A stretch of 64,000 nt of DNA from Sphingomonadales bacterium UBA656 (GCA_002299895.1 DBOC01000009.1:1-64000); one strand, 5' to 3'; counted from the first letter of the stretch, positions 55,928 to 64,000 are shown. Numbers and translations: made by a program. Notes: a model not told the origin generated them from the letters alone.

Positions 55928-56899
55928 TTGGCTTTAGTGGCGCTCCTTTCGAACCCGAATTCAACTGGCAACCGATCTCTGTTGCCAGCCGTTCGTACTT
56001 ATTGCGCCAAAAATCCGGATATATTCCATTATGAAGTCGAGGAAATCGGCCAGATTGCCAAGGCATTGGAGATGATTGCGCGCGTCAAGCCCAAGGTACT
56101 GGTCATCAATGGCGGCGATGGCACGGTGCAATCCGCCTTGACTGAACTGTATCATGGCGGCCATTTTGAAGGTACTCCGCCGCCAGTGGCGGTATTGCCC
56201 AATGGCAAGACGAACCTCATCGCGCTGGACTTGGGCGCAGAAGGCGATCCGTTGGAGGCGCTTTCGCGCATTATTGAAGTCGCAAAAGGCGACCTGTCAG
56301 AAAACATCGTGGTGCGTGAACTCATTGCCCTGAGCGATGGCAGCGAAGGTGCGCGTCCAGTGCTGGGCATGTTTTTGGGCGGTGCAGGACTTGCAGAAAC
56401 GATTTTATACTGTCGCCACAAAATCTACCCTTTGGGCCTGCCCAATGGATTGAGCCATTTTTTAACCGCAATTGCCGTTTTGTTTTCGGCAATTTTTCGT
56501 GTTCCGGCAAGTTTCCTGCCGCAACGATCCAAGCCCGTCAGCATCTCGTTCATCCGAAATGATGAGCTGCATGGTACATTTTCCGTGCTGATTGTGACGA
56601 CATTGGAAAAGCTGTTATTGGGTGGCCAGGCTGGCAATGACAAGCAACGCGGGCTGATGAAATTTCTAGCGGTGGACCAAAAACCAATGGCGATGCTTAA
56701 AATGATCGCCGCATCGCTACGGGGTAAATTAGGGCAAACACAAATGACCGGCGTGCATTTCCAACAGGGTGACGTCATTCGCATCGACAGCGAAGAAAGC
56801 AGCGTTGTTCTGGACGGCGAAGTATTTCAGGCCCATCGTGGCAGCCCTATCGTTCTGCGTTCGACACCGCCCGTTCCATTCTTGAAACTGGCCGCTTAA
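55928..56899 (+). CDS. Lipid kinase, probable ceramide kinase (DAGK-catalytic domain)
   Basis: A 323-residue kinase of the diacylglycerol/sphingosine kinase fold with the nucleotide motif NGGDGT at residues 61-66, VLPNGKTNLIALDLG, and a C-terminal beta-sandwich (VHFQQGDVIRIDSEESSVVLDGEVF). The start is TTG with GTGAGGGT before it. In Caulobacter the DAGK-like gene in the same place phosphorylates ceramide. With spt, acp and ceramide synthase close by, ceramide is the best guess for the substrate; diacylglycerol or another lipid remains possible. Confidence 0.78.
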   Translation: MALVALLSNPNSTGNRSLLPAVRTYCAKNPDIFHYEVEEIGQIAKALEMIARVKPKVLVINGGDGTVQSALTELYHGGHFEGTPPPVAVLPNGKTNLIALDLGAEGDPLEALSRIIEVAKGDLSENIVVRELIALSDGSEGARPVLGMFLGGAGLAETILYCRHKIYPLGLPNGLSHFLTAIAVLFSAIFRVPASFLPQRSKPVSISFIRNDELHGTFSVLIVTTLEKLLLGGQAGNDKQRGLMKFLAVDQKPMAMLKMIAASLRGKLGQTQMTGVHFQQGDVIRIDSEESSVVLDGEVFQAHRGSPIVLRSTPPVPFLKLAA

Positions 56900-56932
56900 C
56901 AAGCACCGATAAAGACGGCTAAGGCCCAAAAT

Positions 56933-57856
56933 ATGCTCTCGCTCACGCAACTTGTCGCCGAAGAATTGGCTATCCCGGTGCAGGCCGGCGTATGTGACTT
57001 CGCCGCCCACATTGCGGCGCAATATGGCGACGCTGCCCGCGCGGTTTTATTCTACGGATCCTGTTTGCGGTCAGAGCAATTGCAGGGCGAGATGCTCGAT
57101 TTTTACCTGATCGTGTCGGATTATGAGGCCGCTTATGGCAAATCTTGGCGCGCGACATGGAACCGGCGTCTGCCACCAAATGTCTTCCCGTTTCAGCATA
57201 ATGGCCTCATTGCCAAAGTGGCGGTGTTAAGCGAAAGTGATTTTCATAACCTCAACCGGCCAGCCGCTTCCGCCGTTTCAGTCTGGGCCAGATTTGCGCA
57301 GCCTTCGCGCCTCGTCTGGTGCGCCGATGATAAGGCCCGGCACGCGGCGGTAATCGCCATTTCCGGGGCAGCGCCAACTTTGCTCAACGCCGCATTGGCA
57401 TGTGTCGAACGTGCGGTGGACGTGCTCGATTTATGGCAGTCTGGTTTCCAGATGACCTATGGTGCCGAACTGCGTGCCGAACGCAAAGACCGGCCGTCAT
57501 CCGTGATTGCATTCGACCCCGAACGTTATCGTCGTTTCGGTATCGCGGCGTTGGGTCACACCCATATAGCGAACGAGATGCGCGGCGACAAAGTTGTACT
57601 GTTGCCCGATATAGACGGCAGAATTGCGCAAGAGAAAAATCGTTGGCCTGGCTTGCGCCGGCGCGGCAAATTGCTGACTATCGCACGGCTTGCCAAGGCC
57701 GCGTTCACTTATGCTGGCGGGATTGATTATCTGGCGTGGAAGATAAACCGCCACGCCGGCACAGATATCGTCATTCGGCCATGGCAACGCAAATGGCCTT
57801 TGGTTGCGGCACTATTCCTAGTGCCGAAGTTGCTGGCGAAAGGCGCCGTGCGTTAA
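56933..57856 (+). CDS. Tam41-like nucleotidyltransferase
   Basis: A 307-residue protein whose N-terminal part resembles Tam41/Mmp37, the CDP-diacylglycerol synthase of mitochondria: VLFYGSCLRSEQLQGEMLDFYLIVSDY (GS at 42-43, Asp 56 and 63), then LPPNVFPFQHNGLIAKVAVLSESDF. The C-terminus is basic with a weak hydrophobic helix (WPLVAALFLVPKLLAKGAVR) and may touch the membrane. Following a lipid kinase, it may couple a nucleotide to a phospholipid or phosphoceramide in head-group addition. The match is by eye; family assignment is moderately secure. Confidence 0.62.
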   Translation: MLSLTQLVAEELAIPVQAGVCDFAAHIAAQYGDAARAVLFYGSCLRSEQLQGEMLDFYLIVSDYEAAYGKSWRATWNRRLPPNVFPFQHNGLIAKVAVLSESDFHNLNRPAASAVSVWARFAQPSRLVWCADDKARHAAVIAISGAAPTLLNAALACVERAVDVLDLWQSGFQMTYGAELRAERKDRPSSVIAFDPERYRRFGIAALGHTHIANEMRGDKVVLLPDIDGRIAQEKNRWPGLRRRGKLLTIARLAKAAFTYAGGIDYLAWKINRHAGTDIVIRPWQRKWPLVAALFLVPKLLAKGAVR

Positions 57857-57881
57857 CCGCCAAAACGGCTGCAATGGACAA

Positions 57882-57904
57882 AAGCGGGCATAGCAATCCC
57901 GCTT
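57882..57904. terminator. Hairpin between convergent sphingolipid genes
   Basis: AAGCGGG and CCCGCTT pair across a 9-nt loop, between the Tam41-like gene and the spt stop. No long T-run on either side, so termination may be partial. Confidence 0.5.
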
Positions 57905-57920
57905 AGCCACGTTTTTCCGG

Positions 57921-59120
57921 TCAGATAATACCGACAGCTTTGCCCGCGCGTTCGAAGCGGTTGAGAATATCGGCCACCTGCTCGCTGCTATGTTCTGCGC
58001 ATAAGGAGCAACGCAACAAAGTCATGCCCGCAGGTGTTGCAGGTGGGCGGGCCAAATTCACGTAAAGCCCATTTTCAAGCAATGCTGCCCACATCGCCGC
58101 GCCCTTTTCCAAATCAGGCATGACGACCGCGATGATTGCGCTTTGTGCGTTTGGCGTGCCCAATTGGAAGCCCAGATCGCGCAGCCCCTGATGCAGGTTT
58201 TTTGAATTTTCCCACAAATGCGCGCGCTTGTTTTTATTGTGCATCAGCTTGCGAATGCTCGCCGCGGAACACGCGACAACCGCCGGCGGAAGCGAAGCGG
58301 TGAACACATAAGGACGGCACACCAGCCGCATGATTTCAAATTTGGGATGGTTCGACACGCAGAAACCACCTACGGTCCCAACTGATTTGGAAAAGGTGCC
58401 GATGACGAAGTCGACATCATCCAACACGCCTTGCTCTTCAGCCACCCCGCGACCATTTTCGCCGATAAAGCCCATCGAATGCGCTTCATCGACGAGGACC
58501 ATCGCGCCCGCCTCTTTCGAGACGCGGATCATTTCCTTGAGCGGTGCAACGTCGCCCAGCATTGAGTAAACGCCCTCCAGCACGACCAGCTTACCTGCAT
58601 CTGCCGGAAGCCGCTTCAGACGTTTTTCAAGTGCCTCCACATCATTGTGCCGGAAGGCGACGATTTCGGCGTCACCCATTTTGCAGCCATCATAAATTGA
58701 GGCATGGCTGTCGATATCGAGGATGATATAGTCACCCTTGCCAGCAATTGTGCTGATGATGCCCAAATTCGCCTGATAGCCCGTGGAAAAGACCATGGCA
58801 TGGTCCATTCCGTAAAATTCCTTCAGCGCGTCTTCGCATTCCTTATGACCCTGAAACGTGCCGTTCAGGACACGGCTGCCGGTCGTGCCAGCGCCAAATT
58901 CGTCCAATGCCTTCTTACCTGCGGCAATGACGTCATCGTCAAACGTCATGCCCATATAATTATAGGTGCCAAGCAGGATTGTTTCCTTGCCATTGACGAC
59001 AGCGACGGTGGGCGATTTCACTTCTTCCATCACCAGACTGAACGGGTCTTTTACGCCTGTGGCGAGCAGACCTTCACGCTGAGCGATTAAGGCGTCAAAT
59101 TTTGAAAATAAGTCAGTCAT
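57921..59120 (-). CDS. spt: Serine palmitoyltransferase (alpha-oxoamine synthase family)
   Basis: PLP enzyme that condenses L-serine with palmitoyl thioester to form 3-ketosphinganine, the first committed step of sphingolipid synthesis. 399 residues. PLP Lys is K245 (FVIGTFSKSVGTVGGFC); D211 and H214 in VDEAHSMGFIG bind the cofactor; H139 stacks on the ring (DSHASIYDG). The family includes KBL and BioF, but the adjacent acyl carrier protein, CerR-like reductase and ceramide synthase point to SPT. The acp gene ends 20 bp upstream. Confidence 0.9.
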   Translation of the reverse strand: MTDLFSKFDALIAQREGLLATGVKDPFSLVMEEVKSPTVAVVNGKETILLGTYNYMGMTFDDDVIAAGKKALDEFGAGTTGSRVLNGTFQGHKECEDALKEFYGMDHAMVFSTGYQANLGIISTIAGKGDYIILDIDSHASIYDGCKMGDAEIVAFRHNDVEALEKRLKRLPADAGKLVVLEGVYSMLGDVAPLKEMIRVSKEAGAMVLVDEAHSMGFIGENGRGVAEEQGVLDDVDFVIGTFSKSVGTVGGFCVSNHPKFEIMRLVCRPYVFTASLPPAVVACSAASIRKLMHNKNKRAHLWENSKNLHQGLRDLGFQLGTPNAQSAIIAVVMPDLEKGAAMWAALLENGLYVNLARPPATPAGMTLLRCSLCAEHSSEQVADILNRFERAGKAVGII

Positions 59121-59140
59121 TACCGTCTCTCGTGAAAATT

Positions 59141-59386
59141 TTAAGCCGCGCTTAGCTTGGTCACAGCGTCGACCAATTGGCCGACATTTTCGATTTCGGC
59201 CTGCAAATTCATGCTGATGATGATGTCGAAGCTATCTTCGACTTCAGCGACAAAATCCATAACAGTCAGGCTGTCCCATTCGAGGTCGCCTGCAAAGGTC
59301 GTTGTTTCAACAACTTCGACGCCTTTTTTGTTAAAGGGTTCAATCAAGCCCTTGAGGCGATCAAACATTTCGCTCCGGTCAGTCAT
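59141..59386 (-). CDS. Acyl carrier protein of the sphingolipid pathway
   Basis: An 81-residue acyl carrier protein with the phosphopantetheine Ser39 in EWDSLTVMDFVAEVEDSFDI. The start MTDRSEMFDRLKG at 59386 is preferred over a longer frame. It sits directly before spt. In Caulobacter the ACP at this place carries the acyl chain used by SPT, and the same role is likely here. Confidence 0.87.
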   Translation of the reverse strand: MTDRSEMFDRLKGLIEPFNKKGVEVVETTTFAGDLEWDSLTVMDFVAEVEDSFDIIISMNLQAEIENVGQLVDAVTKLSAA

Positions 59387-59476
59387 GCGTAAATCCTCAA
59401 TATGATAAGCGGCCAATGCCTTATTTATCCGCGCTATGGCAAGCGAATAAGGCGGCAAAAGGGCAAGGCTAAGGCG

Positions 59477-60385
59477 TTACATCCACCCGTGCTTGCGATA
59501 CCAGTCTACAGTGTCTTTCAGACCCAGTTCCGTTGCAATTTCCGGCTGCCAAAGCGCAATCGCTGGCGCCGCTTTTGGGTCAATGGTCCAGTCGGGATGC
59601 GCAAGGTAACTGGCGCGATCCGGCGTCAGCTTCGCCTTTGGCCCACGGATAACGCGGTCAGCCCATCCTGCGAATTTCAAAAGAAATGCCGGTGCGTGCA
59701 CGGCCCTAATGTCACGGCCGACCGCCGCGCCAATCGCTTTGGCAAAGGCTTCATGGCTCCACCCGCCAGCCGTGCCATCATCGGCTTCAAACAGGCATTG
59801 TGACACATTTTCGGCCGACAATAAGGTTACCAACAAGCGCGCCAGATCATCAACATGGATAACGGACACGCGGCCGCGCGGCGGCAGCAAAGCCCAGCCT
59901 TTGGTCGCAATCCGAAACATATCGAACATCTCGGTATCACCGGGGCCATAGACGCCGGGCGGTCGAATGACGGTCCAGTCGAGCGTCGATGCCTTCACTA
60001 AATTTTCAGCCTTAGCCTTGCTCGCGCCATATACAGACAGCGCCGGTTCGCGCGCTGCGAGTGAAGAGACCGCGACGAAGCGGTGTATGCCCGCCGACTG
60101 TGCAGCGGCAATCATGTTGGCCGTACCTGTCACATTTCCGCTTTCAAAGCCTGCCGCATCGGGCGCGTTCACCACGCCAGCAATGTGCAGCACGGCGTCC
60201 GCACCTTTGCATAATTCGTTGAGGCTGGCCGCATCATCCAGACGGCCATGCACCCATGACACACCCGTTTTCTTATGCTGGTCCCGCCGCGTTAGCGCCC
60301 GCACGTGCCAGCCAGCGGCTACCAATCGGTCTAGCGTGATCCGCCCGACGAACCCCGTCGCTCCCGTCAGTGCAACGGTCTTCAC
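59477..60385 (-). CDS. cerR: NAD-dependent epimerase/dehydratase, ceramide reductase CerR-like
   Basis: An extended SDR of about 300 residues with the Rossmann motif KTVALTGATGFVGRI, YGASKAKAENLV (active-site Tyr-Lys), and RPPGVYGPGDTEMFDMFRIA. In the sphingolipid clusters of Caulobacter and relatives a protein like this reduces the 3-keto group after N-acylation. A GTG at 60385 overlaps the proB stop region by 4 bp, so translation is coupled to proB. Substrate assignment is from context. Confidence 0.78.
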   Translation of the reverse strand: MKTVALTGATGFVGRITLDRLVAAGWHVRALTRRDQHKKTGVSWVHGRLDDAASLNELCKGADAVLHIAGVVNAPDAAGFESGNVTGTANMIAAAQSAGIHRFVAVSSLAAREPALSVYGASKAKAENLVKASTLDWTVIRPPGVYGPGDTEMFDMFRIATKGWALLPPRGRVSVIHVDDLARLLVTLLSAENVSQCLFEADDGTAGGWSHEAFAKAIGAAVGRDIRAVHAPAFLLKFAGWADRVIRGPKAKLTPDRASYLAHPDWTIDPKAAPAIALWQPEIATELGLKDTVDWYRKHGWM

Positions 60386-61515
60386 AAAAGCACCAGCTGA
60401 TCGCGGTGGACGAGCACAGAACGCGGTACAGTGCCCAATATGGCGGCCAGTTCGCTGGAGCGGTGTCCGCAAATGCGTGCTGCATCGACCGCGTCATATT
60501 CGGACAGTCCGCGCGCAATCGCAACATTGTCATCATCAGCGCTGATGTCGATCACATCGCCGCGCTTAAATTCGCCTTCAACTGACAGCGCGCCAGCGGG
60601 CAACAGGCTGCTGCCGGTCTTAAGTGCTTGTACCGCACCATCATCAATGCGGATCCGGCCCTTGACCGTCAGCCTTCCACCAAGCCAGCTTTTGCGGGCT
60701 GAGCCACCTTCGCGCGGGGCAAAGAAGGTCGCCGGACCGCCTTGCTCCAGCGCCGCAAGCGGATGATCGCGCAGGCCGGACGCAATCACAAGGCCAATTC
60801 CCGCCCGCGTCGCAATATCGGCCGCATCCAATTTAGATGCCATGCCGCCGGACCCCATGCCGGATGAGGAGCCTTCAGCCACCATCACCCGCACGCGGCC
60901 ATCAATCTTGTCTATCGTCGGCAACAACACCGCGCCCGGCAAATGGGGTGCGCGGTCGAAAAGACCGTCAACATCGGAAAGCAATATGACGCCTGCCGCG
61001 CCCGCCGCTTGCGCAACGCGTGCGGCCAAACGGTCATTATCGCCAAAACGGATTTCTTCGGTGGCGACGCTATCATTTTCGTTGATGACGGGCACCGCGC
61101 CGGCGCCCAAGAGGCGATCAAGCGTCGCGGCGATATTCAAATACCGACGGCGATCCTCAAGATCATCGAGCGTCACCAGCATTTGTGCAGCAGCCAAGGA
61201 GTTTCCCTCCAACAGCTCCGCCCAAATGCCTGATAGCACAATCTGCCCCACAGAGGCGGCGGCTTGCGCATCGGCAAGGCTCGCACGGCCACCTTTATCA
61301 AAGCCCAGGCGGCGCGCACCAAGCGCAATCGCGCCCGAGGTAACAATGATGCACCGCTGCCCCGCCTTATGCCGCGCACTAATGTCCGCAACGAGCGTTT
61401 GGAGCCATTCCCGTCGCACAGTCCCGTCTGGCTGCACCAACAATGACGAGCCGACCTTCACCACCAATAAGGGGCAGGATGCCGGCAAGAATGCTGCATT
61501 CAGATCGGTGACCAT
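60382..61515 (-). CDS. proB: Glutamate 5-kinase
   Basis: Phosphorylates glutamate in proline synthesis. 377 residues: kinase domain with LLVVKVGSSLLV, VTSGAIALGARRLG, NENDSVATEEIRFGDNDRLAARVA, and a C-terminal PUA domain (KGRIRIDDGAVQALKTGSSLLPAGALSVEGEFKRGDVIDI). Its start lies inside the end of obgE and its end overlaps cerR, so obgE-proB-cerR may be one coupled unit. Confidence 0.95.
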   Translation of the reverse strand: MVTDLNAAFLPASCPLLVVKVGSSLLVQPDGTVRREWLQTLVADISARHKAGQRCIIVTSGAIALGARRLGFDKGGRASLADAQAAASVGQIVLSGIWAELLEGNSLAAAQMLVTLDDLEDRRRYLNIAATLDRLLGAGAVPVINENDSVATEEIRFGDNDRLAARVAQAAGAAGVILLSDVDGLFDRAPHLPGAVLLPTIDKIDGRVRVMVAEGSSSGMGSGGMASKLDAADIATRAGIGLVIASGLRDHPLAALEQGGPATFFAPREGGSARKSWLGGRLTVKGRIRIDDGAVQALKTGSSLLPAGALSVEGEFKRGDVIDISADDDNVAIARGLSEYDAVDAARICGHRSSELAAILGTVPRSVLVHRDQLVLL

Positions 61516-62552
61516 GTCCCATCCTCAGTGATGCCATCGGCCTTTGCGCCTTCAATCCCGCTTTTGGCGGGCAGTGCCTCCAAAACCCGGTCAAGGACCA
61601 AGTCGACGCCTTGACCCGTCGCGCCCGAAATCGCGATGACATCCTGCGCACCCGCAGCATGCAGCTGCTCGGCAATGTCAGCCATCAACTCAGGATCCAG
61701 CAAATCACCCTTGTTGAGCGCGACAATCTGGGGCTTTTCATCCAAAGCTGCGCCATATTCGCTCAGTTCGTCACACACGATGTGCCATGCGGAAACCGGG
61801 TCATCTTGCGTCGCATCGATCAGATGAATGAGTATGCGGCAGCGCTCGATATGGCCTAAGAAACGGTCGCCGATACCAACACCTTCCGCAGCGCCAGCGA
61901 TTAGCCCCGGAATATCGGCGAGCACAAATTCACGCGATTTATGGTCGACAACGCCCAGTTGCGGGCGGGTGGTGGTGAATGGATAATCCCCGACCTTCGC
62001 TTTGGTATTCGACACCTGGTTGATGAAGGTCGATTTGCCCGCATTTGGCATGCCGACAAGCCCCGCATCGGCCAGCAGCTTTAGCCGCAACCAAACGTAC
62101 ATTTCCTCGCCCGGCCAGCCCGGCCCATGTTGGCGTGGGGCACGGTTGGTTGAGCTTTTATACGACGCGTTGCCGCGGCCACCATCGCCGCCGCGTAGGA
62201 ACACGACGCGCTGACCAACCTCAGTCAAGTCGAGCAACAAAGTGCGGTCTTCGTCATCGGCCAGCACCTGCGTTCCTACAGGCACATGAATAACAAGATC
62301 ATCGCCATAAGCGCCATGGCGGTCGCGGCCCATGCCTTGAATGCCACGCATCGCCTTGAAATGCTGCGCATAGCGAAAGTCGATAAGTGTATTCAGTCCC
62401 GCCACAGCCTCAAAAATGACATCGCCACCTTTGCCGCCATTACCGCCGTCGGGGCCGCCATATTGCACATATTTTTCCCGCCGAAAGCTGACCGCGCCCG
62501 GGCCACCTGCGCCGGAACGGACAAATATTTTTGCTTGGTCAAGAAAATGCAT
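61500..62552 (-). CDS. obgE: Obg-family GTPase
   Basis: Ribosome-associated GTPase, 350 residues. The N-terminal glycine-rich OBG domain (FVRSGAGGPGAVSFRREKYVQYGGPDGGNGGKGGDVIFEA) and GTPase motifs GMPNAGKST, DIPGLIAGAAEGVGIG and ALNKGDLLD are clear. The C-terminus overlaps the proB start by 16 bp. Confidence 0.95.
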   Translation of the reverse strand: MHFLDQAKIFVRSGAGGPGAVSFRREKYVQYGGPDGGNGGKGGDVIFEAVAGLNTLIDFRYAQHFKAMRGIQGMGRDRHGAYGDDLVIHVPVGTQVLADDEDRTLLLDLTEVGQRVVFLRGGDGGRGNASYKSSTNRAPRQHGPGWPGEEMYVWLRLKLLADAGLVGMPNAGKSTFINQVSNTKAKVGDYPFTTTRPQLGVVDHKSREFVLADIPGLIAGAAEGVGIGDRFLGHIERCRILIHLIDATQDDPVSAWHIVCDELSEYGAALDEKPQIVALNKGDLLDPELMADIAEQLHAAGAQDVIAISGATGQGVDLVLDRVLEALPAKSGIEGAKADGITEDGTWSPI

Positions 62553-62609
62553 GAATTGGCCTTTAAGGGAGAATGCAGGTTTTAGCCAGCGCTGGGTTCA
62601 AAACCCCAG

Positions 62610-62715
62610 CTTGTCACCCTGAACTTGTTTCAGGGCCCATTGCGCGTCTCAACGCTTCGGGCGAGGCTGGCAAATGGATGCTGGAACGTCAGTCACCAGT
62701 GGTGAAACAAGTTCC
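62610..62715. repeat. Sphingomonad-type intergenic palindromic repeat
   Basis: CCCTGAACTTGTTTCAGGG (62617-62635) is a palindrome within GTCACCCTGAAC...CAGGGCCCA, a sequence that recurs between genes in many sphingomonad genomes. GAACTTGTTTC (62621-62631) has an exact inverted partner GAAACAAGTTC at 62704-62714, so the whole 100 bp can form a larger hairpin. Only one copy lies in this window; its repeat nature elsewhere is from memory. Confidence 0.5.
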
Positions 62716-62736
62716 GCATGCCGTGAAGAAGAAGGT

Positions 62737-62812
62737 TGGTGGAGCCTAGGGGAGTCGAACCCCTGACCTCTACACTGCCAGTGTAGCGCTCTACCAGCTG
62801 AGCTAAGGCCCC
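62737..62812 (-). tRNA. tRNA-Ala (anticodon GGC)
   Basis: Reverse strand: acceptor arm GGGGCCT/AGGCTCC with the G3-U70 pair that identifies alanine tRNAs, D-loop TTAGCTCAGCTGGTAGAGC, anticodon loop with GGC between CT and AG, and T-loop GTTCGACTC. CCA is encoded. Confidence 0.96.
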
Positions 62813-62885
62813 ATCTTGCCGCCCATTGGCGGCTTTGGTGAGGAGCGCCACTAGCGGGCGCCCCTTTATATATCAAGTCCGAAGA

Positions 62886-63203
62886 TTAGATGTCGTCGGG
62901 TTCGTCTTCTGTGCCAGCAACGCCAAGATCTTCGTCACCGCCCAAGTCGACATCATTGTCGGGCGACACGTCACCGTCAACGGCATCGACGTCGATGTCG
63001 AGATCATCATCCGCCAGATCCGAGTCGTCCTTTTTCTTCTCGGCTTCTTCAAACGGCAATGGCTGTTTCGATTTCAAAACTGGCTCTGGCGTCCACTGAT
63101 TGCCGCATTCGATGCACTCAACCGGTTCGTCCTTGGTCAGGTCATAAAAACGAACGCCACATTTCGGGCAAGTGCGCTTGGTTCCCCATTCAGCCTTGAT
63201 CAT
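62886..63203 (-). CDS. TIGR02300/FYDLN_acid family zinc-ribbon protein
   Basis: A 105-residue protein with an N-terminal zinc-ribbon-like part (KRTCPKCGVRFYDLTKDEPVECIECGNQW, two CxxC pairs and the FYDL motif) and a very acidic tail (DDDLDIDVDAVDGDVSPDNDVDLGGDEDLG). Typical of alphaproteobacteria; function unknown. The ATG at 63203 (MIKAEWGTKR) is chosen over a longer frame. It is divergent from aroA. Confidence 0.87.
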   Translation of the reverse strand: MIKAEWGTKRTCPKCGVRFYDLTKDEPVECIECGNQWTPEPVLKSKQPLPFEEAEKKKDDSDLADDDLDIDVDAVDGDVSPDNDVDLGGDEDLGVAGTEDEPDDI

Positions 63204-63358
63204 GGCGGGCTTAAATCCTTTTAAACTGGCTTGGAAAGGCAACGCACATCTGTGAATCACCGTCAATTGGCGCGGCCTTTGCCACAGCGACACGCCGCTG
63301 TCAAAAATTACTGTGGTCGTTGACTTGAACGCGCATCATCCGCAAAGCGCAAAACATC

Positions 63359-64000
63359 ATGCATAACGCCTCTCCCCGACCCGGCAGTTTTAAGCCCAGC
63401 GGCCCGTTACGCGGCACGCTTAAGGTTCCCGGCGATAAATCGATATCGCATCGTGCGCTTATGTTGAGCGCGCTTGCGGTGGGAGAAAGCCAGATTTCCG
63501 GCTTGCTAGAAGGCGAAGATGTACTCGCCACCGCTGCCGCCATGCGGGCAATGGGCGCACAGATTGAACGCACCGGCGACGGCAATTGGACCGTAAATGG
63601 CGTTGGCGTGGGTGGCTTGATGCAACCTGCTGTCGCGCTTGATATGGGTAATAGTGGCACGTCGACACGGTTATTGATGGGGCTTGTGGCCAGCCACCGG
63701 CTAACCGCAACCTTCATTGGCGATGCAAGCCTGTCCAAACGCCCGATGGGCCGCGTCATTGATCCACTCAGCCAAATGGGGGCGGAGTTTACGGCAAGCC
63801 CTGGGGGAATGTTGCCATTGATGGTGCGCGGATTGGTGCCTGCCGTGCCGATCCGTTACCGCCTGCCGGTCGCCTCTGCGCAAGTCAAAAGCGCTGTCTT
63901 GCTGGCGGGGCTGAACATCGCGGGCATTACCGAAGTCATTGAGCCAGTCCCTACCCGCGACCATAGCGAACGCATGCTGCGCGGATTTGGCGCGGATTTG
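63359..64000 (+). CDS. aroA: EPSP synthase, 3' part beyond the window
   Basis: 3-phosphoshikimate 1-carboxyvinyltransferase of the shikimate pathway. 214 of about 440-450 residues are visible, starting MHNASPRPGSFKPSGPLRGTLKVPGDKSISHRALMLSALAVG. Substrate motifs VPGDKSISHR, LDMGNSGTSTRLLMG and GDASLSKRPMGRV are intact; LPVASAQVKSAVLLAGL near the edge is also typical. No stop occurs before the window end. Confidence 0.95.
   Translation, partial: MHNASPRPGSFKPSGPLRGTLKVPGDKSISHRALMLSALAVGESQISGLLEGEDVLATAAAMRAMGAQIERTGDGNWTVNGVGVGGLMQPAVALDMGNSGTSTRLLMGLVASHRLTATFIGDASLSKRPMGRVIDPLSQMGAEFTASPGGMLPLMVRGLVPAVPIRYRLPVASAQVKSAVLLAGLNIAGITEVIEPVPTRDHSERMLRGFGADL

Overview
The window is a piece of an alphaproteobacterial chromosome, most likely from the order Sphingomonadales (Sphingorhabdus/Sphingopyxis-like). 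The reasons are the FYDLN_acid and DUF2794 proteins, the EpsC-type CysE, the phoR-pstSCAB-phoU-phoB order, a complete sphingolipid (ceramide) gene set, a xanthorhodopsin/proteorhodopsin-type pump followed by blh, and an intergenic palindrome of a kind common in sphingomonads. Base composition looks even, and I see no prophage, insertion sequence, CRISPR array or rRNA operon. The likely genus is inferred from gene content only.

Layout. 1-4.7 kb: peptidoglycan/LPS precursor genes glmS and glmU with a vapBC toxin-antitoxin pair between them, then gph. 4.8-13.4 kb: a complete phosphate regulon, with a triple Pho-box before pstS and a phosphate-selective porin facing phoB. 13.5-21.5 kb: housekeeping and metabolism (SDR, cysE, oxyR, moaED, pgsA, a LplT-like transporter, sdaA). 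21.6-29.3 kb: tRNA-Leu, an aldehyde dehydrogenase, acyl-CoA ligase, thiolase, and a PQQ-haem alcohol dehydrogenase. 29.4-31.3 kb: glnB-glnA. 31.3-33.4 kb: a light-driven proton pump and its retinal-forming oxygenase. 33.5-43 kb: a peptidase, a TonB/ExbB/ExbD/ExbD energiser, a cobalamin adenosyltransferase, gluQ, an HNH nuclease and rpsU. 43.2-51.6 kb: FKBP, MlaA, fumarase, class Ia ribonucleotide reductase and small proteins. 51.8-60.4 kb: a sphingolipid locus. 60.4-64 kb: proB, obgE, tRNA-Ala, a FYDLN protein and the start of aroA.

Two regions deserve most attention. The sphingolipid locus holds ceramide synthase (GNAT type), serine palmitoyltransferase, its acyl carrier protein, a ketone reductase, a ceramide-kinase-like lipid kinase, a Tam41-like nucleotidyltransferase and a DUF2141 protein. 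The lptF-lptG permease genes sit inside it, apparently in one transcription unit with the ceramide synthase, which suggests that the Lpt permease here serves sphingolipid export. The rhodopsin has the D-T-E proton-pump triad, leucine at the colour-tuning position, and a glycine where bacteriorhodopsin has Trp138. That glycine is the opening that lets carotenoid antennae reach retinal. Two hairpins, one a 15-bp perfect stem, separate the rhodopsin from the blh coding core and may set the ratio of opsin to retinal synthesis.

Other points are a LexA box and tandem NrdR-like boxes before nrdA, a 21-bp direct repeat forming the rhodopsin promoter, and an unassigned structured intergenic region at about 34.8-34.96 kb. 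Gene calls come from reading translated sequence and motifs; no database search was possible.
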